Shown: piece after piece, positions 10,977 to 20,905 of the stretch | How positions within the stretch are numbered: position 1 is the stretch's first letter | Layout: each line of letters starts with the position of its first letter | DNA from: Oreohelix idahoensis | Lineage: Eukaryota > Mollusca > Gastropoda > Stylommatophora > Oreohelicidae | Length of the DNA stretch: 64,000 bases | Direction: 5' to 3' | Assembly (NCBI GenBank): GCA_024509875.1 | Contig: JAMPIV010004914.1 | Coordinates: forward strand, 124,001 to 188,000 | Notes under the pieces: model-generated | Databases searched by the model: none | Seen by the model: only the letters and a program-made list of their open reading frames with translations | Told to the model about the DNA's origin: nothing | Program-made: the position numbers and the translations under genes

Positions 10977-11065
10977 TTCTTGCCATCAGTTCTACATCAG
11001 TGATCTTGTCATAAGTTCTACATCAGTGATCTTGTCATCAGTTCTACATCAGTGATTATGTCAAA
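10977..11065. repeat. 27-bp tandem repeat, three units
   Basis: A unit containing CAGTTCTACATCAGTGAT and CTTGTCAT occurs three times in a row with minor changes. Confidence 0.8.
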
Positions 11066-11289
11066 TTCTTCAATCCTTCCATTCTATGCAATAATCTGTT
11101 TATAATATTCTGTATCTATTTGGCTGTTGTTTTTGTTGTTCTCCATGTTTCTGAGGCATACAATAGGACTGGGTGTTGGAGTGGTTAAAAGGTATGGCGT
11201 CAGCCTTTAGTTCTAAAAGTACCAAATTCAATATGTGTGTGTGTGTGCGTGTGTGTGTGTTTATATATATATGTGTGTATGTATATAAA
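11066..11289. other. TG/TA microsatellite and possible SINE head
   Basis: A (TG)n then (TA)n run lies at about 11233-11288. The 60 bp before it (GGAGTGGTTAAAAGG, GCGTCAGCC, AAATTCAATA) loosely resemble a tRNA-derived SINE head, but the B box is too degraded to be sure. Confidence 0.4.
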
Positions 11290-12665
11290 CTCCGCCTAGG
11301 CCGGTCCCAAGCCCGGCTGCATGGAGGCAGCCCCTCCATCATGCACAGGCACAACAGGCCAATCACCTGTTTGTCTTAAAAACCAGATTACACGAAACAT
11401 AAGAGAGAGAACTGAACTGATTCTAAAGGCAACGAAATGGAACGGACTACGACTTACAGAACATGGAACACAAGAAGTATAAATGCGAAGGAAGAGGAGG
11501 TGGTGGAAGAAATGAGGAAAGCCAAATTAGATATCCTGGCTTTAACAGAAATAAAGAAAAAAGGACAAGGAAATAGGGATCTCAATGGCAACACGCTGCT
11601 CTACAGTGGTGTCCCCACATCTGAAAGAGCTAAAGGGGGTGTGGGTTGTATTGCGGCCAAAAACCAGAGGGACAATATCAAGGGATGGAACTTTGTCTTG
11701 GAATGAATTATGGTCCTAAAACTAAAAGAAGAAGAAACCATAGTCAACCATGTCATTGTGTATGGGCCAAATAAAGATGGGTGAGCAGAGATTAAGGAGG
11801 AATTCTTCGAGCTGCTTCAAAGGATAGTGGATGTCTGCCTAGATGAAATTATCATGCTCAGAGATTTCAATGCCAGAGTTGGAAATGACCATGCTAGATG
11901 GGGTGGAGTTAGCAGAAGATATGGAGGAGATACTTTTAATGACAATGGAAAGCAACTGAGCAGAATCTGATCATTACAAACACAAAGTCCTCCCATAAGC
12001 GCATACATGTATACACTATGTGTGAACCAACAAAGAATGAGAAGTCAGTGATCGACTATGCCATTCAAGTATGTCCAATATGCTACAGTGTGGAGGGGGC
12101 CAGAGATTGGAAGTGACCACTACTTGTTAACAATTAAAAGAACAACTGAAAGAGTTACTCAGCCTAGGAACTGCCTAACATCACACAAGAAGCTAAGTAA
12201 ACAAACAGGGGAAATGAGCATTAAGACCAATATCTGAGAGAGCCAGAAGTGAAGACCAGATACCAGGGGCTTACTGCTACAGCAGTGAGAAACACAGAAC
12301 AACAACCTGATGACCTGGAAACACTTTGGCTGAAATTCAAGGACATCATAAAGACAGCTGCAGCAGAAGCATGTGGTGAAGTCTGACTTGGGAACAAGAG
12401 AAAGAGGACACCGTGGGGGACTGATGAGGTTAAAGAGAAAAAAAAGAGAGAAGAAAAAGGCATAGAAACAATACTTAGGAGCTAAAAACACAGCAGGAAA
12501 AACAGAGAAATACAGAAAATAAATGATACTCAGAACAGAAGTAAAGAACAAGGTGCTAGCGGCAAAACAGAAGTCCTGGGAAGAATTTGTAGAAAAGCTA
12601 GAAACCAATGCACAAGAAAACCAGAAATTGTTCAATAAGACCCTCAAGATTATGAGGAAGGAACC
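11290..12665 (+). pseudogene. RTE-like LINE, 5' region, endonuclease and linker
   Basis: The stretch CTAGGCCGGTCCCAAGCCCG (11296) looks like the usual RTE 5' leader. From 11437 the frame gives RTWNTRSINAKEEEVVEEM (catalytic Asn), ILALTEIKKKGQG (Glu), LRDFNARVGNDHARWGG (Asp/Asn) and GSDHYLLTI near 12105-12130, which are endonuclease motifs in order. A Lys/Arg-rich linker follows (KVLAAKQKSWEEFVEKL, NQKLFNKTLKIMRKE), ending at about 12663. A TGA at 11704-11706 and frame changes break it. The reading resumes at about 14656 after a nested LINE. Confidence 0.8.
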
Positions 12666-14655
12666 CCATCAAGGCCAGCTCCTTGACGTGGAGATGGGGC
12701 TCAAGTACAGCCATTGGCGGCCGAAAAACCAAGACTGGCCAGGCCCTTCTACACTCGAGCAAGACCACAGTCTGCCCTAGCAAGTCAAGGTGCTGAAGAC
12801 GGAGGCAACCAGCCAAGAGGTGCACCACAGGAATCAGTATGCCACGCACACGCACAATGGAAATATGCCTATATCTATGAAACATTATGGCACTCGCCCT
12901 GTGATGGACATCCAGGCAGGCGCAGTGCCGGGCCCTCTGCCTCAAAAGGGCCAAGTTGCAGGCCAGGCGGAGAAGCTGGAAGGAGAAAACAGAATCCTTG
13001 AACTTTGAAAGAGATACAAGGAAACTGTGGAAGCTGGTAAAACAACTTAATGATGAGGGCACAGGGAGAAACTAAAAGATTGCACTGTACAACGATGGAA
13101 ATATCCTCATGGGAAAACAGGCAGCTGATCACTTTGCAGACTCCTTTGCTAAAGACAACAACATCGAAGTTAGCCCAGAGAGGCAACAGGAGACTCGTGA
13201 GAAACAACAATACGCAGGACAAGATGGAACCATACCTGAAGTTATGGAGGCACCAATCACTTTCAGAGAACTAGAGCTTGCAGTATCCAAATTGAAAATG
13301 AGAAAGTCGCCAGGAGTTGATGGAGTGTCCAATGAAATGATTAAGAACTTGGGAACCGCAGCAAAAACAAAGCTGCTGCAGATCTTCAATATCTGTTGGA
13401 ACTCAGGCAGAGTTCCACAGACCTGGAGGGAAGCAATCATGATACCATTCCTAAAACCAAGAAAAGACGGTTCCACAGCCTCCAGCTACAGACTAATCAG
13501 CCTTACAAGTAGTATCTGCAAAACAATGGAATGTATCATCAACCTCAGGCTACAGTGGTACCTTGAAAGTGAAAATGTTCTTGTACCACAGCAGGCGGGC
13601 TTTAGGCAGTGTTACTCTACCGAAGATCAGGCAACTTACCTTTCCCAAGAGATTGAAGATGCGTTCCAAGATAAGAAACTGGTACTAGCAGCATATATAG
13701 ATCTAAGGAAAGAAATTGACAAGGTTTGGAAAGAAGGGCTACTGAAAAAAAACTGAGAAATTGTAGAGTGAATGGTAGGATGTACAAATGGGTGAAAGCA
13801 TACTTGCATAACAGAAGAGCCCGAGTACAACTAGATGGTCTCAAGAGTAAGAAAATTCTACTGCCCCATGGCGTCCCTCAAGGAGGGGTTCTGTCCCCCC
13901 CATACTTTTCTTAGTCTACATCAACAACATGGTTGCTGAACTACCACTTGGAATGAAAGTGGCAATGTACGCTGATGACCTGGTAGTATGGTGCACAGAT
14001 GAGCATGCAACAGTGGCCACCAAACTGCTACAAAGAGCTATAGATGCCTTAACCTCATAGGCAAATAGATGGTGTGCCAGCATCAACACAGACAAGTGCA
14101 GCACTATGCTCTTCACCCTCTCTCCCAAACAAAAAGCTGGTGTCATCAAGATAAACGAAGAGCTCCTGAGAGAAGATAAACAACCCACTTATCTCAGAGT
14201 TCGATGATAGGCTGACATGGAAGCAGCAAATCAACAAACCCTACTTTCTGAACTGTGCAACCAGCGCAGGATCGCCATGCAGTGGATACCATCTCATTGT
14301 GAAATACCAGGAAACGAGAGAGCGGATGGACTGGATAAAGAAGGTGCTGCAGACGAGCAACCGGATGTACGAGTTACGTACCATCAGAAGAAAAAGATGA
14401 TCAAATCAATCAGAAAGCCACCAGCACCAACACAGGATGACTACCAAGCTATGAACAGATCAGAACAAATTGTCATTCTGCCCCTCAGAACAAGACACAA
14501 CTGACTCCGCAGCCACATGTATACAAAATTCAAGATTGGCAATTCAGTCATGTGTACATGTGGACAGGCACCCCAGACTGCAGAGCACGTACTTCAAGAT
14601 TGCCCCGAATATGATATATTGAGGCAAACCCACTGGCCCAGAGAAACAACACTGG
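12666..14655 (+). mobile_element. nested I/Jockey-like LINE (RT, RNase H, CCHC)
   Basis: It is inserted between the linker and RT of the RTE-like LINE. It begins with a GC-rich N-terminal reading (YGTRPVMDIQAGAVPGPLPQ). It then reads GKQAADHFADSFAKDNNIEV, KLKMRKSPGVDGVSNEMI, WREAIMIPFLKPRKDGS, QQAGFRQCYSTEDQATYLSQ, LPHGVPQGGVLSP and MYADDLVVW (palm, about 13965). It continues with RNase H IAMQWIPSHCEIPGNERADG (14275-14335) and a terminal CTCGQAPQTAEHVLQDCPEY (14555-14612). The ADD is intact but stops and shifts split the frame. Some of 12666-13000 could be yet another repeat. Confidence 0.75.
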
Positions 14656-15660
14656 AAGAAATGATAACCACTGACTCAGAAGAGGAAACCAATGATGATG
14701 AAGATGACATAAAGATGGAAGAACTGAAGGCAGCACTGGAGAAAATCAAGATGGGCAAAGCAGCAGGGCATGATGGTATAACACCAGAAATGGTTAATTA
14801 CATGGGAGCTGCAGGCAACCTATTACTCCTAAGGGTCCTACAAGGGTGCAACAAGACCATACCAAAGGATTGGGAGATTGCCATAATAACACCAATTTTC
14901 AAAAAGGGTGACAACTGACAATGTGGAAACCATAAAAGCATATCCTTTCTCAGTGTCCCTGGTAAAATCTACTCTAGAATCCTGGAGCAGATACGCAGAT
15001 GCCTAGCTAAGCCACAAATGGATGAGGTCCAGTGTGGCTTCCGAGCAAATCGAAGTACTCAAGACCTAATCTTCACACTCAGACAGTTGAGTGAAAAGGC
15101 TCTTGAGTATAAGAGTGAGATCCATCTTTGCTTCTTAGATCTGGAAAAGGCATTTGACAAGGTCCCCCGGAACAAACTCTGGCTGTTTGGCAAGGAAGAA
15201 CATTCCAACACCTCTGACTCATGCTATACAGAGCTTCTACAAGTCTTGTAGAACTTATGTGAGGACAGCAAACCATAAGTCAGAAGAATTCAGGACCACC
15301 ACTGGTGTAAGACAAGGTGATATCCTGTCATCTTATCTTTTCATACTCCTCATGGACGATGTCATCAAGGTATGTAAGGAGAGGACAGGGAAGTATTCAG
15401 TGGGGTGCTGGAAGATGAGACAGGTCTGTATTTCAGAACTGGTATTTGCTGATGATGTTGCCCTGATTGCTAAATCAGAGGCACATCTTCAATCCAACCT
15501 GCAAGTCTGGAAAGAAGAGCTAGAGAAGCGAGGGATGATCATAAGCAGCTCGAAAACAAAAACCATGGTGATATCACGAGATGAAAGAAGACATCAGATT
15601 AAGCTGGGTGAACAGGTCCTGGAGCAGGTCGACCACTTTAAATATCTTTGAGCTGTCATA
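14656..15660 (+). pseudogene. RTE-like LINE reverse transcriptase (resumed)
   Basis: It continues the element started at 11290. Blocks: EELKAALEKIKMGKAAGHDG, IPKDWEIAIITPIFKKGDN (then a TGA stop), DEVQCGFRANRSTQDLIFTL, HLCFLDLEKAFDKVPRNKLW, FRTTTGVRQGDILSSYLFIL, VFADDVALIAKSEAHLQSNL (ADD at about 15453) and KLGEQVLEQVDHFKYL. It is then interrupted by a SINE at 15699. Frameshifts near 15240 and several stops mark it as dead. Confidence 0.8.
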
Positions 15661-15698
15661 GACCGGAAGGGAGGCATCACAGAAGAGTTGGCTACCTG

Positions 15699-15959
15699 AA
15701 GAGCACAGTGGTTAGTGCACTGGATTCCTAGCTCAGTGGTCTATAGTTCAATCCCCAGATGAGGTGGGATTTTTTTAGGCTACAAATGGCTCCTGGGCTG
15801 AACCAGCCCCAATTGGGTACCAGAACAACTTCTGGGAAGGTTAAGGTGGCCGTCGTGATGCTGATCACATCACCCCTAGTGTGTCGATGGTCAAGAATAT
15901 ATGGGTCTAATACCATATTCCCAATATGCCTCAATAGGTGTGTAACGGGATCCTTTTTA
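15699..15959 (+). mobile_element. tRNA-derived SINE in LINE RT
   Basis: The head has an A-box-like GCACAGTGGTTAGTGCACTGG and a B-box-like TAGTTCAATCCCC. The body runs through GGCTGAACCAGCCCC and AATTGGGTACC to a 3' end TAACGGGATCCTTTTTA. It is flanked by imperfect direct repeats of about 45-50 bp (15656-15705 and 15960-16008, sharing CCGGAAGGGAGGCATCA and AGAAGAGTTGGCTAC), which both belong to the host LINE. That is longer than the usual SINE target duplication. Related copies: 18218-18475 (minus) and 1014-1089. Confidence 0.8.
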
Positions 15960-16195
15960 TCATACACCGGAAGGGAGGCATCAAAGAAGAGTTGGCTACT
16001 CAAAGAACAGCCATAAATCGAGGATTCCTCAGCAAAAGAGAAGCTGGTAAGTAGACAAAGATGGCTGTATACTGCTCCACCTACGGATGCGAATCATGGG
16101 CAATGACTACAACCCACAAAAGCCAGACCCATACTTCAGAAATGAGGTATCTGAGGAAGGTGGTTGAAGTAACAAGAAGAGACATAGTCCGCACA
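15960..16195 (+). pseudogene. RTE-like LINE thumb/C-terminus
   Basis: The LINE resumes after the SINE with RKGGIKEELAT (duplicated), AINRGFLSKREAGK, MAVYCSTYGCESWAMTT and MRYLRKVVEVTRRD, then stops at a (CACA)n/(TATA)n simple repeat at 16196. The element from 11290 to 16195 is therefore one LINE carrying two nested insertions. Confidence 0.7.
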
Positions 16196-16262
16196 TACAC
16201 ACACATATATATATGCATACAATTTATTTTATTTCATTTTATTTTATTTTATTTATTTATTT
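16196..16262. repeat. CA/TA and (ATTTT)n simple repeat
   Basis: ACACACATATATATATG followed by ATTTTATTTT-type repeats. It probably marks the 3' end of the LINE and the edge of the next repeat. Confidence 0.85.
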
Positions 16263-16575
16263 TTTTGGGGATTTTTTTTCACTCTGTTTTCCAGTCCCTG
16301 TATTCATTATTGTTTGCTTTCTGTACTATCTACTTCCGATTCCCGGTTTTGTGGCAGCCATCTTTGCTCCAACATGTGGCAAAACTTAAGGGAGTATTTT
16401 TTTCTCTTATTTCTCTAGTTTCATGTTCTCCACTTAATTCTCACTTTCTTTCCCTCCTGTCTTTTGTTTGTCCCTGATGAAGTCCTTGTGGCTGCAACGT
16501 AGGTTTCTCTTGTGCTTCTCTTTGTAAGACGTATTACTATTTGTTTGTTTTTGTAATTTTTTATTTTTCATTCTA
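16263..16575 (+). mobile_element. Penelope-like element 3' UTR remnant
   Basis: Several blocks match, in order, the region after the GIY-YIG domain of the Penelope-like element at 49990-53500: CTTCCGATTCCCGG against ACATCCGGTAGTGGCAG, TCACTTTCTTTCC, CCTGATGAAG..TTGTGGC..AACGT, and TTGTAAGACG. The CTGATGA..CAACG part resembles a decayed hammerhead-ribozyme core, a motif known from Penelope-like elements. No coding remains. Confidence 0.5.
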
Positions 16576-16659
16576 CAAATTCAGTTTCCAGTAGAGAGAC
16601 TATATTTGATGGAAATTTTTTGAGAACCAGTGGTCCTAATAATAACATACTCCCCCTGA

Positions 16660-17600
16660 TCTTCTGGATAGTTGGTTGAGGGCAAAAAAATAGAAGGCCT
16701 CATGTGCAAGTTCTTCTTCTTCTTTGATCCTTAGTTGCAGACTGTCAAAGCAGCCAGTGGCCATCATGTCTGGTGACGTCTTGTAGGGAGAATAAAGTGC
16801 TTCCTTCGTACAGTGCCACAACTCTGGTTCATTCTTTGCATCTCAGCCTCCACAGTTCTCTGCCAAGTTGCTTTTGGTCGGCCTCTCTTTCATTTTCCTT
16901 TGGAGGTCCATAGTAGCTGTTCATGCAATCATATCAGGGTCCCTTCAGATGATGTGCCAACCCAACTCCAGTGTCTGCCAGCTATGATCGTGTGCATGTC
17001 CTCCTGGTTACTCTGAATAAAAAGTTCCTGGTTGGTGATGGTATTCGGCCAAAAGATTCAGAGAATTTTCCTTAGACAGACTGTGTGGAAGGAGGACAGT
17101 TTTGATATTTCTTTCTCTGTTACTCTCCAGCATTCTGCACCATAGAGAAGCACAGAAAGTACACAGCTCTCATACAGTCTTAATTTGGTGTTTGTGCTGT
17201 ACTGGGAAGACTTCCAAATGATGTTGAGACTGGCAAAGGCTGTTCTCGCTTTATTCATTCTGTTGTTAATGTCCTTGCTTGTTCCGCTGTCTGGTGTTAC
17301 TGTGCGTCTTAGGTATGTAAATGTGGCTGTCTGTTCCAGTTTCTGTTTTCTTATTCTTAATGGCACAGGATTGCCCACATTGAGTTTCATGACCTCTGTC
17401 TTCTTAAGATTGATGTTCAGATCTACCTGCTGGCTATACTTAATCAATCTGTCTGTTTTTTCTTGGATGTGTTGATATGAATATGATGTGCAAGTTGCGC
17501 ACGTTAAACATCCCTTGGCAGTTGGAAATTGTAGAGTGTAGTTATTGCAATCGGTGCCCTGATAAAAATTTACAAAATTATGAAAACCTACCAACCAAAA
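16660..17600 (-). pseudogene. LINE RT thumb and C-terminal region
   Basis: The minus strand reads IKYSQQVDLNINLKKTEVMK, VGNPVPLRIRKQKLEQTATF, TVTPDSGTSKDINNRMNKAR, LYESCVLSVLLYGAECWRVT and SKLSSFHTVCLRKIL (17594-17058). It then continues downstream in other frames to a conserved 3' end at 16727-16790 (TTTGATCCTTAG, GTCAAAGCAGCCAG, GACGTCTTGTAGGG). The same 3' end occurs alone at 48850-48940. The catalytic palm is missing, so it is 5'-truncated. Confidence 0.75.
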
Positions 17601-17813
17601 AAATACTTATAGAATGTGTGATTCCTGTATACGCCCACATTTGGATCTTTGCCAGTGTTACAAAAGTTCACTCACAGTGCTGAGATCCTCCTTGTGTGAT
17701 CTAAGAGAGGAGATTAGAGCTCTGACAGAGTTGTCTGTGAGTGATGAAGATGGTCCTGAAAACCAAACTAAACAATAGGACTGACTTTACAAACTAAAGA
17801 TTCTGATGTTTCT
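17601..17813. other. no feature seen
   Basis: Short unique-looking sequence between two LINE fragments, with no recognisable frame. Confidence 0.3.
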
Positions 17814-18125
17814 GTTTTTATCTTCACAGATTTTCCAAGTGCAACAAAAGCTCCTCTAGCCTTTTATATTCTTATTGTTCTCTCATTATCTTTCTGTACA
17901 ACACTGTCTATATTGCTGACACGATATGAATATGATTCTACATCTTGTAGTGTTATTTCTTTGTATGCAATACTGTTATATTTCCTGCATTTATTTTCAT
18001 TGTCTTTGTTTTCTCCCAGTGTATTTTCAGATACCACTTGTTGGAAACTCTCACTCCATATAGCTTTGATCTGTTGCCAGTGGTCTCCTGTATCTGCAAC
18101 ATCTTCAAGCTGGTGGAGCACTTGC
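17814..18125 (-). pseudogene. chimeric LINE fragments
   Basis: The minus strand from 18121 reads LEDVADTGDHWQQIKAIWSE, FQQVVSENTLG (an endonuclease-RT linker). It then switches within the same frame to ENKDNENKCRKYNSIAYKEI, LQDVESYSYRVSNIDSV and KARGAFVALGK, an RT thumb of family A. The two parts normally lie more than 1 kb apart in a LINE, so this is an internal deletion or a junction of two insertions. Confidence 0.6.
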
Positions 18126-18217
18126 TATTTGCTTGATATTATGACTGTAAATTTGTTTTTACATTTCTTGATTTCAGAATTTCTACATTGATGTGGTGTC
18201 TATGACTATGTTAAGGG

Positions 18218-18475
18218 AGGGGTAAAGGATCTCGTTACACGCTTATTGAGGCAGATTGGAAATATAGTGTTAGGCCAATATTTTCTTGACCATCGGCATC
18301 ACACCGGCCACCTTTAACCTTCCCAAAGTTGCTCTGGTACCCAATTCATGAGGCTGGGTTGGCCCCAGAGCCATTTGTGGTCTAAAATATCTCACCTCGA
18401 TGGGGGATCAAACTATGCACTACCGAGCTGGGAAGCCAGTGCACTAAACACTGTGCTACTGTGGTACCTAAAGTC
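18218..18475 (-). mobile_element. tRNA-derived SINE, same family as 15699
   Basis: The reverse strand shows the head AGCACAGTGTTTAGTGCACT and B box TAGTTTGATCCCC, the body through TTTTAGACCACAAATGGC, GGCCAACCCAGCC and GGGTACC, and the 3' end CAATAAGCGTGTAACGAGAT. It lies in the intron just downstream of separase exon c. A target duplication was not obvious. Confidence 0.75.
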
Positions 18476-18499
18476 TAACCATAACGTAGGCAAACTCAC

Positions 18500-18685
18500 C
18501 TTATCTAAGATCAATATTAAATGTCCTCTTTTTCCATCCCACTGTTCCCTGCAAGCTTGCATCACTTCCTTTTGAACACCCATGCAAGCTTTGGTCACTG
18601 TTTTAGCAACATGGGCAGGCCATATGCATTGAAGCAATGAAAATGTATCATTTTCATTAGCTTCTAGTAAAATCTCAAACAAGAC
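18500..18685 (-). CDS. ESPL1: separase exon c, ends at the LDK motif
   Basis: Minus-strand exon from 18685 to 18500, 186 bp (62 codons), phase 0 at both ends. The acceptor TTAACTATTTCTGCAG and donor AAG|GTGAGT are near consensus. It begins VLFEILLEANENDTF and ends GKRGHLILILDK. The closing HLxLxLDK is the strand that opens the separase caspase-like domain (HLVLVLDK in vertebrates), and the next exon supplies LPWES. Separase cleaves the cohesin kleisin at anaphase onset. A SINE (18218-18475) lies just downstream in the intron. Confidence 0.8.
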
Positions 18686-18854
18686 CTGCAGAAATAGTTA
18701 ATCAGCCTGTTTTCACATATATAATAATGTATGAATTATTACAAACAGTAAAAAACAACTATGCTGAGAATAAATATTTAAATTAAAAAAAAAAATAATA
18801 AGATCAAAATCATCCACATCCATTCTTAGAAACATTAACCACACAGTTGTAGCC

Positions 18855-19110
18855 CCTTCAGTTATAGCTGATTATGGGAATGCACCCCTGATGTGATAGC
18901 TCTTAGCTGTTCGTTTTCCTGGTGTTCCTTTCAGTGTGTTATTTTTCTCTTCTGCTTGTTGTGAGAGCTTCTTTTTGCCTAATTTGAGGCGGCACCATAG
19001 GGAGCATGACCACTTGGTGTTATTGTCAGCTGCATTCTCCAAGGTTGCTGGGTTTATGTCCAATCCCTTTGTGTCTCTGGCACACATCTCTGAACCTCAA
19101 CTGCGGTCGC
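18855..19110 (-). pseudogene. LINE 3' end, same family as 39844-43769
   Basis: AGCCCCTTCAG and GGGAATGCACCCCTGA mirror the 3' end of the intact LINE at 39853. The minus frame reads DTKGLDINPATLENAADNNT and KWSCSLWCRLKLGKKKL, close to the C-terminal MDPATWEDEAADRTKW block of that element. It is a 5'-truncated and diverged copy. Confidence 0.75.
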
Positions 19111-19189
19111 TCTGCTGTTCTTTTACCATTGTAGACTCATCTGTAAGCTCTCCGGCACTATCAAAAAGGTCAGTCTAAAACTGTCTCAG

Positions 19190-19770
19190 ACCACTGAGCC
19201 TGTTTTACTCTGGTTGGTTAGATGTTAAACAGCACTGTGATAGTGGAGAACCCTGGGGTAGTTCCGGGCAAATGTGCATTGGTTCTAATGTCCATGTTTC
19301 TAAGCAAAATGCACTGATCTCTCCGTTAAGGCAGCTGCTTTCCACATCGTTAGCCAAGGGTTTACACCACATGCCATTAGTCTATTAAGGTTGCAAAGCT
19401 CACACTGTTATAAGCATCTTTTAGGTGAATTGTGACAGCCACGGTTTCTCTTTTACCCTGGAATCCCTCGTACACATCATACCCAAACATTCCAGCGTTA
19501 CTTCATGTTGTTTTAATGGGACTATACCTACCTAGGGTATCAGGAAGGATGTGTGCATTTTCAAGGAAGCTCATTACTTGTCTGGCAATCATCTTTTCAA
19601 GTAAATTTACCATAGACATTCTATAGTGTGATAAGTCAATAGCTGCTGAGCAATGTGGGGACTTTGCTCGATTTAGGAAGTGGCTGAAAGTAACTGTGTA
19701 GCCAGTCTTCCGGCACCTCAGCGTTCTGCATGCTGGTATACTTATAATGTGTGTCCTATCCATCTCCAAT
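19190..19770 (-). pseudogene. I/Jockey-like LINE RT fragment
   Basis: The minus strand reads FLNRAKSPHCSAAIDLSHYR, MSMVNLLEKMIARQVMSFLE, then in other frames GFQGKRETVAVTI.LKDAYNSV (palm strand), and at about 19250 CPELPQGSPLSQCCL, the LPQGSPLSP turn of I/R1-group reverse transcriptases. Stops interrupt every frame. Confidence 0.65.
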
Positions 19771-19779
19771 CATTAAAGA

Positions 19780-19880
19780 AAATGAATGTGCTGGGTCAGG
19801 ATGATGGTGCTGCACCAGTTATCACTATCGATAACTATGAACTGGCAGTGGTGCACCACTTCACATACCTAGGGTACTGC
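19780..19880 (+). pseudogene. 100-bp LINE fragment, opposite strand
   Basis: The plus frame reads KMNVLGQDDGAAPVITIDNY and ELAVVHHFTYLG, nearly identical to the thumb of the intact LINE (residues about 770-800) at 39844-43769. It is oriented opposite to the neighbouring copy at 18855-19110. Confidence 0.8.
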
Positions 19881-20269
19881 CTCCCCTGCTTTGCAGTAGT
19901 GGTCCAACAGTGGCCAAAACTCAAGAGCAGCTATTATAGGCTTCAATGGAGTCTATTTTTACACAAGATTACTCTTGGCAGAAATGTCGATAGAAGAGTA
20001 GTAAAGCTTCTATTACATGGGAGTCTTCATAAGATATTCAGATAAGCGAAAACAATGCTGGCTGTCGCTGAGCACGTTAATTCTATAATCTGCCAACACT
20101 TTTATGAAGAATTTAGTAATGGTTTATTCTAGCTTGTTAAGCCCCCACCACTGAGTTAATCAGTGGAATTATTATTATAATATATATAGCTATGTTTGGA
20201 GTGTGTGTTTGGTAACTTTGACTGAGACATTTAGTACATTTAAAAGGATTGAACTTACTTACTTAGCCA
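19881..20269. other. unassigned sequence
   Basis: A plus frame to 20045 (LKSSYYRLQWSLFLHKITLG) matches nothing I recognise. The rest is AT-rich. No splice or repeat structure is clear. Confidence 0.25.
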
Positions 20270-20520
20270 TTCCCCTTCTACCGTGAGGTGTAGAGGTTTG
20301 GAAGAGAGTGCCAGACTATCCTATCAGCTGTCTTCTTCCTGGCCTGGTTCCATTCTAGTCCTCGGTCCTTTAAAGATTGTCTAATGTTGTTATCCCAGTG
20401 GACTCTGGTCATCCTGGGGGTCTGGATCCCTGGCTCTTAGTTTCCCATGCTTGTCGTGGCAGCCGATCTTGTCCCATTCTGCAGACATGGTCAAACCATC
20501 TTAGTTGAGACTTCTACTTG
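20270..20520 (-). pseudogene. RTE-type LINE C-terminus
   Basis: The minus strand reads STKMV..PCLQNG..SAATTSMGN, then DRGLEWNQARKKTADRIVWH and SLPNLYTSR before a stop. The rxxLRWfGHv..GRP..W..(D)W..A pattern of RTE C-termini is recognisable but broken. Confidence 0.55.
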
Positions 20521-20539
20521 GGTCTGCAGCGGGTGGGAT

Positions 20540-20690
20540 TTTAGGCCTTGATGTATCTCTGAATGACCGACAACTAGATTGGAACCAGGCCAGGAGGAAG
20601 ACTGCAGATAAAAAAGTATAGCATTCTCTCTGGCAAACCTCCACTCCCTAGAGTAGAAGAGGAATGACTGAGTAAGTATGTAAATTAAAA
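20540..20690 (+). pseudogene. RTE-type LINE C-terminus, inverted neighbour
   Basis: The plus frame LNDRQLDWNQARRKTADKKV followed by WHSLWQTSTP is the same C-terminal block as the minus-strand copy at 20270-20520. The two ends face away from each other, giving an imperfect inverted pair. Confidence 0.55.
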
Positions 20691-20900
20691 CCAGAAGCAA
20701 ACCTTGATTAAGTAAAGCAGGAAATGAAGAATACAACCCACTGAATGAGTTACAATTTGCAGGTGACTAAAGTCTAACATACAAATATCAAAACAACTTG
20801 CAAAAAAATTCAAATGCACTTAACTAATCTTGTGCAAAATTTAACATGAATTCAACAATTCGAAAGACAGAAACTATGAAAGTCGGCAAATCATATACAT

Positions 20901-20905
20901 ATTGT
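20901..20905. repeat. 5-bp target duplication ATTGT, left
   Basis: ATTGT lies directly before the TGTGATAAAG start of the first LTR and is repeated directly after the last LTR (38206-38210). No such duplication flanks the middle LTR. The whole array therefore occupies one integration site. Confidence 0.85.

Noticed and set aside
12159..12647. 162-codon minus frame rich in Phe, Ser and Cys
   Set aside because: Antisense of the Lys-rich endonuclease-RT linker of the RTE-like LINE.
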